This document shows, piece after piece, positions 1 to 8,375 of a stretch of DNA of 11,281 nt (position 1 is the stretch's first letter; every line of letters begins with the position of its first letter). Made by a program: the position numbers and the translations under genes. The notes beneath the pieces were generated by a model. That model saw only the letters and a list, made by a program, of their open reading frames with translations. It searched no databases and was not told where the DNA came from. Source of the DNA: DASUCS01 sp036275935 (lineage in GTDB: Bacteria; Actinomycetota; Acidimicrobiia; Acidimicrobiales; JACDCH01); contig DASUCS010000333.1 in assembly GCA_036275935.1 (NCBI GenBank), positions 1-11,281 of the forward strand, given 5' to 3'.

Positions 1-29
1 CGCTTGCGCTGGCTGCGTGACCGTTCCGC

Positions 30-64
30 CGGTAATAACGCGCCGTGGCGACGCGTTATTACCG
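30..64. terminator. Perfect 13-bp inverted repeat, possible bidirectional terminator
   Basis: Bases 30-42 (CGGTAATAACGCG) are exactly complementary to bases 52-64, with a 9-base loop at 43-51. The repeat begins 9 bases beyond the stop codon of the methylmalonyl-CoA mutase gene, which reads leftward. No T-tract follows on either strand, so it is not a classical intrinsic terminator, although U-less hairpins have been proposed as terminators in high-GC Gram-positives. The AT-rich stem core stands out from its G/C-rich surroundings, so a protein-binding operator is also possible. The inverted repeat is seen directly; its role is inferred. Confidence 0.45.
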
Positions 65-73
65 CACAAACGC

Positions 74-2188
<2,115 letters not shown>

Positions 2189-2195
2189 GTCCACC

Positions 2196-2201
2196 AGCGT
2201 A
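2196..2201 (-). promoter_or_regulatory. Candidate -10 box (TACGCT) for the mutase gene
   Basis: On the minus strand TACGCT matches the actinobacterial -10 pattern TANNNT and ends 7 bases before GTG 2188. That spacing would put the transcript's first base at or next to the start codon, giving a leaderless mRNA. No clear -35 is visible. If the real start is ATG 2227 the box would lie inside the coding region and be meaningless. Confidence 0.3.
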
Positions 2202-2243
2202 GGCGGCACCCTTGGCAGGACTCCCATCCGGACCTGCCGAAAC

Positions 2244-3584
2244 ATGCCTGTCGTGAGGCGATTGGTGGTGGGGTTGCTCGTCGTGTTGCTCGGTGTCCCC
2301 GCGTTCGCGACGGCGCACGCCGACCCCGGCGATCCGCCGTGTCCGCCGGGATCGAGTCCGGATCCATCCGGCCTCGCGTGTGTGCTCGCCGACAAGGCGC
2401 AGACGGGCGTCGATGCGATGACCACCACACCGGCACCGCAGAACGCGTGGCTGACGAACGTCCTCGAACTGCAGCACCACCTGGGCGACGCACTGCCCTG
2501 GACCGACGCGATGTGGGTCGGCACCCACAATTCCTTCAACACGATCGCCAACTCGCCACCGTCGCTGTCGAACACCGACAGCAACCAGCACATCTCCCTC
2601 GTCGATCAGCTCGACATCGGGATCCGCGGCATCGAGATCGACGTGCACTGGATGCTGAACCGGGTCGTCGTCTGTCACGCACGTCCGCCATCCGAGCTCA
2701 ACGTCGGTTGCACGACCGAACGCGATCTCGAAGCGGAGCTTCAGCCGATCGCGAAGTGGGTGGAGGCGCATCCGGGTGACGTGCTGCTCCTCTACCTCGA
2801 GGACAACATCCAAGACTCCACCGGCGCCGGTTACGCCGCGGCGGCGCAGGCGATCGACGCCACGATCGGCGACCACGTGTTCAAACCCGGCGCGGGCGAG
2901 TCGTGTCCGGCACTTCCGTTGACGGCATCACGACAGGACGTGCTCGATGCCGGCAAGCAGGTGGTGATCATGAGTGGCTGCGATGCATCGGCGACCGGTG
3001 GCGCGTGGAACACAACCGTGTTCGACGACTCGGTGCGCGCCGAGGAGGGCAACCCCGACTTCGCCAACTGCACGTCGCCATCCGTGCACGCTGATGCGTA
3101 CGGTACGAAGCTCGTGCGCTTCTACGAAGACTCCACCTTCGTGTCTGCCGCAACGTCGGGCGGCGACCCCGGACATCGCCTCACGGTCGACGAGATCCGC
3201 GAGATGGTCACATGCGGCGTCAACCTGTTCGGACTCGATCAGGTGGATCCGAACGATCCCAGACTCGACGCCATGGTGTGGAGTTGGGCTCCGAACGAGC
3301 CGACGGCCTCGACCGGCTGCGCGGTCGACGACGGTCGCTTCCACACTGCGCCGTGCAAGGACAAGCACCCCTACGCCTGCGCGAAGGGTCACGACTGGTT
3401 CGTGACCCAGGCGACCGGGCCGCAGGACCGCGGCAGCAGAGTGTGCGCCAAGGAGTACCCGGGCTCGACGTACGCGGTGCCGGGCAGCGGTGCCCACGCG
3501 GCAACGCTGCGAGCAGCGGAGACGGCTCCGACGTGGGTCGCGTACACCGACACCGGCGACGGCTGGAGCGGCACCGCCGCCTAG
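2244..3584 (+). CDS. Secreted Ca2+-dependent PI-PLC-like phosphodiesterase with Cys-rich C-terminal module
   Basis: The predicted 446-residue exported protein is related to Ca2+-dependent phosphoinositide phospholipase C-like proteins. These have a TIM barrel and cleave a glycerophosphodiester bond. Residues 1-26 form a signal peptide: a VVRR basic start, a hydrophobic run (residues 7-20), and an Ala-His-Ala site before Asp27. The catalytic set lines up with eukaryotic PLC X domains: His95-Asn96 in GTHNSFN, Glu131 and Asp133 in EIDVHW, His145 in VVCHARP, and Glu186 in LYLEDN. Bacillus-type PI-PLC lacks the Ca2+ ligands. There are 12 cysteines, consistent with export and disulfides. Residues 345-380 (WSWAPNEP, then CAVDDGRF and HPYACA) resemble the C-terminal half of a C-type-lectin-like fold. 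The start is ATG 2244; no Shine-Dalgarno sequence is evident. The gene lies 12 bases before the flavoprotein gene, so the two are probably co-transcribed. Family is fairly sure; the substrate (phosphatidylinositol, a GPI-like or another phospholipid) is unknown. Confidence 0.85.
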   Translation: MPVVRRLVVGLLVVLLGVPAFATAHADPGDPPCPPGSSPDPSGLACVLADKAQTGVDAMTTTPAPQNAWLTNVLELQHHLGDALPWTDAMWVGTHNSFNTIANSPPSLSNTDSNQHISLVDQLDIGIRGIEIDVHWMLNRVVVCHARPPSELNVGCTTERDLEAELQPIAKWVEAHPGDVLLLYLEDNIQDSTGAGYAAAAQAIDATIGDHVFKPGAGESCPALPLTASRQDVLDAGKQVVIMSGCDASATGGAWNTTVFDDSVRAEEGNPDFANCTSPSVHADAYGTKLVRFYEDSTFVSAATSGGDPGHRLTVDEIREMVTCGVNLFGLDQVDPNDPRLDAMVWSWAPNEPTASTGCAVDDGRFHTAPCKDKHPYACAKGHDWFVTQATGPQDRGSRVCAKEYPGSTYAVPGSGAHAATLRAAETAPTWVAYTDTGDGWSGTAA

Positions 3585-3587
3585 CCT

Positions 3588-3591
3588 GGAG
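3588..3591 (+). promoter_or_regulatory. Shine-Dalgarno (GGAG) for the LpdA-like gene
   Basis: GGAG sits 5 bases before ATG 3597 and 11 bases before the in-frame ATG 3603. The closer spacing favours the first ATG. It lies in the short gap after the phospholipase stop codon, as expected for a downstream gene of an operon. Confidence 0.55.
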
Positions 3592-3596
3592 CGCAT

Positions 3597-4961
3597 ATGG
3601 CCATGCGCTTCGTGATCATCGGTGGCGGGCCGGCGGGCAACACAGCCGCCACACACGCGGCCAGGCTGGGCGCCGAGGTGACGATCGTCGAACGTGACGT
3701 CGTCGGCGGCGCTGCGCATCTGTGGGACTGCATCCCGTCCAAGGCGATGATCGCGACCGGCGGCGCGATGAGCTTCAACCGGCGCATCGCCGGAATGGGA
3801 CTCACGGAGTCGTCGTCGGCGATCGACCTCGACCTGGTCAAGCACCGCATCGGCGAGATCACCGACCGCTTGCAGCGCGGCATCGTCGAGCTTCTCGCCA
3901 GTCAGGGCGTGCGCATGCTGCAGGGGACGGGCCGCCTCGTCGATCCGAACGAAGTCGTGGTCGAAACCACCGAGGGCGTCGAGCATCTCGACGCCGACGC
4001 AGTCCTCATCTCCACGGGATCACGCCCGCGCGTTCCCGACTGGGCCACCGTGGACGGTCAGCGCGTACTGACGACCAGGGACGCGTACCCGCCGCCCGAG
4101 CTCCCGTCGCACCTGGTCGTCATCGGTTCGGGCGTCACGGGCGTCGAATTCGTGCACATGTTCTCGTCGTTCGGTTCCGACGTGACCTTGATCGTGTCTC
4201 GCCAGCAGGTGCTCCCATCCAAGGATCCCGAGGTGGCGGCCGCGCTGGAGGAGGAGTTCCTCGGACGCGGCGTGCGGCTGTTGAAGGGTGCACGCGCGAC
4301 CGCGATAACGAAGGCGGACGACGGCGGCATCGTCGTGGAATGTGACGACGGCCGACGCGCCGCGGGCTCGCACGCACTGCTGGCGATCGGTTCGATCCCC
4401 AACTCCGAATCGCTCGGGCTCGACGCGGCGGGCGTCATCGTCGACGACAGCGGCTACATCCCGATCAACCATCACTGCCAATCGAACGTGCCGCACGTGT
4501 ACGCCGCGGGTGACGTGTCGGGGAAGTTGCCACTGTCGTCCGTTGCGGCGATGCAAGGACGCAAGATCGCCGAACACGTGATGGGGCTGCACACGCGCGA
4601 GCACCGCCACCTCGACTACGACAAGGCCGCTTCCGCGATCTTCACCGAGCCCGAGATCGCCGACGTCGGACTCGCCGAAGCTGACGCGTTCGCCGCGGGG
4701 CGCAAGGTCCGCACGACGAAGGTTCCGTTCTCCGCCTCAGCCAAGGCGCTGATCAACAACGATCCCCGTGGTTTCGTGAAGATCGTGAGCGATCCCGCCA
4801 CCGGTGTCGTGCTCGGCGGATCGATCGTCGGCCGTCACGCAGCGGAGCTCATCAGCGTGATCGCGCTCGCCGTCACCGCCGGACTGCGTGTGACCGACAT
4901 CGTCGAGTCACTTCTCGTGCATCCCGCGCTCGCGGAAGCGCTCGCCGACGCCGCGGAGTAA
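3597..4961 (+). CDS. lpdA: LpdA-like FAD-dependent NAD(P)H oxidoreductase (probable quinone reductase)
   Basis: This 454-residue cytoplasmic flavoprotein belongs to the pyridine nucleotide-disulfide oxidoreductase family and looks closest to mycobacterial LpdA (Rv3303c), described as an NAD(P)H:quinone reductase. The FAD motif GGGPAG is at 9-14, the NAD(P)-binding motif GSGVTG at 177-182, the second FAD motif YAAGDVSG at 302-309, and the dimerisation domain from about 345. In true dihydrolipoamide dehydrogenases the redox pair is GGTCLNVGC. Here residues 37-45 read GGAAHLWDC, so the first Cys is Ala40 and only Cys45 remains. A normal dithiol cycle on lipoamide is therefore unlikely. The C-terminal HPALAE keeps His442 and Glu447, the acid-base dyad of active lipoamide dehydrogenases. 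The gene follows the phospholipase gene by 12 bases with its own GGAG site. Family is certain; electron acceptor and physiological role are inferred. Confidence 0.88.
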   Translation: MAMRFVIIGGGPAGNTAATHAARLGAEVTIVERDVVGGAAHLWDCIPSKAMIATGGAMSFNRRIAGMGLTESSSAIDLDLVKHRIGEITDRLQRGIVELLASQGVRMLQGTGRLVDPNEVVVETTEGVEHLDADAVLISTGSRPRVPDWATVDGQRVLTTRDAYPPPELPSHLVVIGSGVTGVEFVHMFSSFGSDVTLIVSRQQVLPSKDPEVAAALEEEFLGRGVRLLKGARATAITKADDGGIVVECDDGRRAAGSHALLAIGSIPNSESLGLDAAGVIVDDSGYIPINHHCQSNVPHVYAAGDVSGKLPLSSVAAMQGRKIAEHVMGLHTREHRHLDYDKAASAIFTEPEIADVGLAEADAFAAGRKVRTTKVPFSASAKALINNDPRGFVKIVSDPATGVVLGGSIVGRHAAELISVIALAVTAGLRVTDIVESLLVHPALAEALADAAE

Positions 4962-4972
4962 CCGGAGAAACG

Positions 4973-6754
4973 TCAGTCGATGACGATGACGATGTCGCCG
5001 GTGCCGACGGACTGACCGGGCGACACCTTCACCTCGGACACAGTGCCCGCCTTGTCAGCGGCGATGTTGTTCTCCATCTTCATCGCCTCGAGGACGCACA
5101 CCGGTTGCCCCGCCTCGACCGTGTCGCCCACCGACACGAGCACCTTCACGATCGTGCCCTGCATCGGCACCGCGACCTTGCCGCTCCCGGCAACGGCCGC
5201 CGACGACGCTCCCGCAGAACGACGTGGACGCGCCGCGGCGGGCGCGCCGCCGCCGGCCGCCACGGTGGCAACGGGTACGTCCGGTACCCATACCGCGACC
5301 GAGTAGCGCCGTCCGTTCACCTCGACATCGACGTCGCGGCGGACCTTCGGCTCGGTCTCACCATCAGATGACGGTGCTGCGGCGGCGGCATCGGCCGTCA
5401 CGTCGGAAAGGTCGAGCGCGTCCTCCACCCACTTGGTGGAGTGCTTCGCCTCGACGAAATCGGGGTGGGACAGGATGGCGATGTCGGCGGGGATCGTCGT
5501 CGCCACGCCCTCGATCTCCATCTCGTCGAGTGCACGGAGCATTCGCGCGATGGCGACATCGCGATCGCGACCCCACACGACGAGCTTGCCGACGAGATTG
5601 TCGTAGTACTGGCTGACCTCGTCACCCGCTTCGTACCCGCCGTCCCACCGCACGCCGAAACCCTGCGGCACGTGGAGCTTGTGGATCGGCCCCGGTGAGG
5701 GCAGGAAGCGTCCTCCGGCGGGGTTCTCGGCGTTGACGCGAACCTCGATGGCGTGACCACGCGATCCTTCGCGCACCGATTCCTGCGTGAACGAAAGCGG
5801 CTCACCCGCGGCGACGCGCAGTTGCTCGGCGACGAGGTCCATCCCGGTCACGAGCTCGGTCACCGGATGCTCGACCTGTAGCCGCGTGTTCATCTCGAGG
5901 AAGTAGAACTCGCCGTCCTGGAACAGGAACTCGACGGTGCCGGCGTTGAGGTAGCCGCAGGCCCTCGACACCTTCACGGCCGCTTCGCCCATCGCAGCGC
6001 GCACGTCCTCGGGGAACGCGGGAGCGGGGCTCTCCTCGATCAGTTTCTGGTGACGCCGCTGCGCGGAGCAATCGCGCTCGCCCAGCCACACGCAGTTGCC
6101 GTGCGTGTCGGCGAACACCTGCATCTCGACATGGCGCGGCCACGTCAGATACCGCTCCATGTAGCACTCGCTGCGGCCGAAGCCCTTCAAGGCCTCCGAC
6201 TGCGCCGACTCCAGCGCGGACGCTGCGTCGGCGGCGGACTGTACGACCCGCATACCGCGCCCGCCGCCGCCGTACGCCGCCTTGATCGCCACCGGCCATC
6301 CGTGGGAGTCGCCGAACGCCACGACCTCGTCGGCCGAGGAGAGGAACTCCGTGGTGCCGGGCACCCCTGCGACCCCCGCCTTCTCGGCCGCGATCCGCGA
6401 CGACACCTTGTCGCCCATCACCTCGATCGCTTCGGGGGGCGGCCCGATGAACGTCACGCCCTGGTCGCCGATCGCCCGAGCGAAGTCCGTGTTCTCCGAG
6501 AAGAAGCCGTAGCCCGGGTGGACCGCCTCGGCCTCGGACCGCTCGATGATCTCGAGGATCTTCTCGGTGTTGAGATAGCTCTCCGCCGCCGTCTGCCCGC
6601 CGAGGGCATAGGCCTCGTCGGCGAGACGCACGTGCAGCGCGTCGCGGTCGAGCTCTGAGTAGACGGCGACCGACGAAATCCCGAGCTCGCGGCACGCGCG
6701 AATGACCCGAACGGCGATCTCGCCTCGATTGGCGATCAAGACCTTGCGAAACAC
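4973..6754 (-). CDS. accA: Acetyl-/propionyl-CoA carboxylase alpha chain (biotin carboxylase plus biotin carrier)
   Basis: This 593-residue cytoplasmic subunit carboxylates its own biotin with ATP and bicarbonate. A separate beta chain, not in this window, then passes the carboxyl to acetyl- or propionyl-CoA. The biotin carboxylase domain covers about 1-450: KVLIANRGEIAVR at the start, the Gly-rich ATP loop YGGGGRGM at 161-168, and the active-site block EMNTRLQVEHPVTE at 287-300. An Ala/Pro/Arg-rich flexible linker (about 453-525) leads to the biotin carrier domain with EAMKMEN; Lys559 is the biotinylation site, 34 residues from the end. The start is GTG 6752-6754, directly before FRKVLIANRG where homologues begin; the frame is open to 6919 but that extension has no homology. 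The gene is convergent with the LpdA-like gene (11-base gap) and divergent from birA with 6 bases between starts. No Shine-Dalgarno sequence is seen. Acetyl- versus propionyl-CoA preference depends on the missing beta chain. Confidence 0.95.
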   Translation of the reverse strand: MFRKVLIANRGEIAVRVIRACRELGISSVAVYSELDRDALHVRLADEAYALGGQTAAESYLNTEKILEIIERSEAEAVHPGYGFFSENTDFARAIGDQGVTFIGPPPEAIEVMGDKVSSRIAAEKAGVAGVPGTTEFLSSADEVVAFGDSHGWPVAIKAAYGGGGRGMRVVQSAADAASALESAQSEALKGFGRSECYMERYLTWPRHVEMQVFADTHGNCVWLGERDCSAQRRHQKLIEESPAPAFPEDVRAAMGEAAVKVSRACGYLNAGTVEFLFQDGEFYFLEMNTRLQVEHPVTELVTGMDLVAEQLRVAAGEPLSFTQESVREGSRGHAIEVRVNAENPAGGRFLPSPGPIHKLHVPQGFGVRWDGGYEAGDEVSQYYDNLVGKLVVWGRDRDVAIARMLRALDEMEIEGVATTIPADIAILSHPDFVEAKHSTKWVEDALDLSDVTADAAAAAPSSDGETEPKVRRDVDVEVNGRRYSVAVWVPDVPVATVAAGGGAPAAARPRRSAGASSAAVAGSGKVAVPMQGTIVKVLVSVGDTVEAGQPVCVLEAMKMENNIAADKAGTVSEVKVSPGQSVGTGDIVIVID

Positions 6755-6760
6755 GGTCGT

Positions 6761-7546
6761 ATGTTTACTGCCGTGCTGGGCGACGCCGCGAAAACCGCGC
6801 TGGCGAGCAGCCGGTTCAGCGACGTGCAGTGGGTCGAGGAGACGGGATCCACGAACGCCGATCTCCTCGCGAAGGCTCGCGCCGGCGCGCCCGAGGGCGT
6901 GGTTCTCGTCGCGAACCATCAGACCGCCGGTCGCGGGCGGTCAGGACGGACCTGGACGGCGCCGCCGAACGCGTCATTGCTCCTCTCGGTCCTGGTCCGG
7001 CCGACCCCGCAGCTCGCAGGCCTGAGCACGATGGCGATGGGACTGGCGGCCGCCGACGCGGTCGAGTCGACGGCTCAGTTCCGGCCTCGCCTGAAGTGGC
7101 CGAACGACCTCGTGTGGCCTGGGGATGGATCCTCGCCGGACCGGAAGCTGGCCGGCATCCTGGCGGAGGCACATTGGCCGTCCACCGGCGAGGCCGCGGT
7201 CATCATCGGCATCGGCATCAACGTGAACTGGCCTGCGAACCTCCCTGACGACCTCGAGGAGATCGCAATTGCGGTGAACCACGTCGCGGGACACGACGTC
7301 GACCGCGAGTTGCTGCTGGTCGACCTGTTGCTGCACTTCGATCACCGCTACGACGAGCTCGGATCTGCCGCGCTGCTCGACGCGTGGCGCGCCTCGTCCG
7401 CGACCCTCGGTCGCAGAGTTCGCGTCGACCTCGGGTCAGAACAGATCGAAGGAATGGCGCAGGACGTCACGCCTGACGGTCATCTGCTCGTCGACGGCCG
7501 AGAGATCACGGCGGGCGATGTCGTCCACCTCCGGCCCGCCGACTGA
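6761..7546 (+). CDS. birA: Biotin--[acetyl-CoA-carboxylase] ligase, monofunctional
   Basis: This enzyme activates biotin with ATP to biotinyl-AMP and attaches it to the lysine of biotin carrier domains; the obvious local substrate is the divergent carboxylase alpha chain. The 261-residue protein has the catalytic motif VEETGSTNADLL (25-36), the biotin/AMP loop GRGRSGRTW (57-65), KWPND (112-116), KLAGIL (129-134) and GIGINVNW (150-157). A small SH3-like C-terminal domain spans about 215-261. It lacks the N-terminal winged-helix DNA-binding domain of E. coli BirA, so it is a group I ligase that should not repress transcription directly. The start is ATG 6761, six bases from the carboxylase GTG on the other strand. 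No Shine-Dalgarno sequence precedes it. Its stop is 4 bases from the convergent pabC stop. Confidence 0.95.
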   Translation: MFTAVLGDAAKTALASSRFSDVQWVEETGSTNADLLAKARAGAPEGVVLVANHQTAGRGRSGRTWTAPPNASLLLSVLVRPTPQLAGLSTMAMGLAAADAVESTAQFRPRLKWPNDLVWPGDGSSPDRKLAGILAEAHWPSTGEAAVIIGIGINVNWPANLPDDLEEIAIAVNHVAGHDVDRELLLVDLLLHFDHRYDELGSAALLDAWRASSATLGRRVRVDLGSEQIEGMAQDVTPDGHLLVDGREITAGDVVHLRPAD

Positions 7547-7550
7547 AGGT

Positions 7551-8375
7551 TCAGGGATCGAACGTTCGGGCCTGCAGGTCGAGCAACGCCGACGACGCCT
7601 GTTGCGTGTGCGGGCCGTTCACGTGGTTCAACGGTCGACCGTCGATCGCCGAGATCGCCATCACGTCTCGAGTGCTCGACGTGAGGAAGGCCTCCTCGAC
7701 TGCCGGCAGTTGCGTCAACGGCACGTCGACCTCCTCGATCGTCGGATCGACCTCGAGCAGGAGCTGACGGGTCACGCCCGCGAGACAGCCCGCGGACAAC
7801 GGCGGTGTGACGAGCCGGTCGTCGACGACCACGAACACGTTCGTGCCTGTGCCTTCGCACAGGTTGCCCGCGGTGTTGCCGAACAGTGCCTCGTCCGCGC
7901 CCTCTTCCTGAGCGCGCGCCAGCGCGATGACGTTCTCGGCATAGGACGTCGTCTTGAGACCTGCGAGCGCGCCACGCTCGTTGCGAGGCCACGGCACGAC
8001 AAGAACGCGTGCCGTCGGAGGCCACGGTGTTTGTGCGGCGCACTGCACGAGGACGGTGACCGGACCTGCACCGCGCGAGGTGCCCGCTGGTCCGGAACCT
8101 CCCGTGACGGTCAGGCGCACGCGACCGACGGTGGGGCCGTTGGCCGCGATCGTCGACTCGATCGCGTCGCGCAGGTCGGCGTCGTCCGGCACCGACAGGC
8201 CCAGACCGGACGCCGTTCGCCGGAGCCGCGCGAGATGTCGTCGCACTGCGAACGCGACCCCGTCAACGACCTTCATCGACTCGAACAGCCCGTCGCCCAC
8301 GGTGACGCCGTGGTCCGACGCGGACAGCACCGCATCGTCCTCGTTGACGAGCGCGCCGTTGATCCACACCTTCAT
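7551..8375 (-). CDS. pabC: Aminotransferase class IV, probable 4-amino-4-deoxychorismate lyase
   Basis: This is a PLP-dependent fold-type IV enzyme. In this context it should split 4-amino-4-deoxychorismate into 4-aminobenzoate and pyruvate for folate synthesis. The 274-residue protein opens with the family's VWINGALV, and shows SDHGVTVGDGLFES (20-33), the PLP lysine Lys141 in LKTTSYAEN with Tyr145, and NLCEGTGTNVFV (171-182) with Glu174. The start ATG 8373-8375 is fixed by the strong AGGAG 7 bases upstream and overlaps the pabB stop as ATGA, implying translational coupling. The frame stays open upstream to 8447, but that stretch lies inside pabB. Sequence alone cannot fully separate lyase from branched-chain or D-amino acid aminotransferase; the pabB partner is the main argument for the lyase call. 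Confidence 0.85.
   Translation of the reverse strand: MKVWINGALVNEDDAVLSASDHGVTVGDGLFESMKVVDGVAFAVRRHLARLRRTASGLGLSVPDDADLRDAIESTIAANGPTVGRVRLTVTGGSGPAGTSRGAGPVTVLVQCAAQTPWPPTARVLVVPWPRNERGALAGLKTTSYAENVIALARAQEEGADEALFGNTAGNLCEGTGTNVFVVVDDRLVTPPLSAGCLAGVTRQLLLEVDPTIEEVDVPLTQLPAVEEAFLTSSTRDVMAISAIDGRPLNHVNGPHTQQASSALLDLQARTFDP

Noticed and set aside
2246..2593. Upstream extension of the mutase frame to an 839-codon open frame
   Set aside because: The extra codons lie antisense to the phospholipase signal peptide and catalytic core, and the family starts near GTG 2188.
2928..3986. Minus-strand open frame of 352 codons opposite the phospholipase and LpdA-like genes
   Set aside because: It spans two well-supported plus-strand genes and their junction, with biased composition and no recognisable domain.
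6755..6919. Upstream extension of the carboxylase alpha frame
   Set aside because: It is antisense to the birA N-terminus, and homologues begin at FRKVLIANRG.
7559..7568. Ten-base palindrome CGAACGTTCG
   Set aside because: It lies in the last codons of pabC, is short, and has no partner or spacing that suggests an operator.
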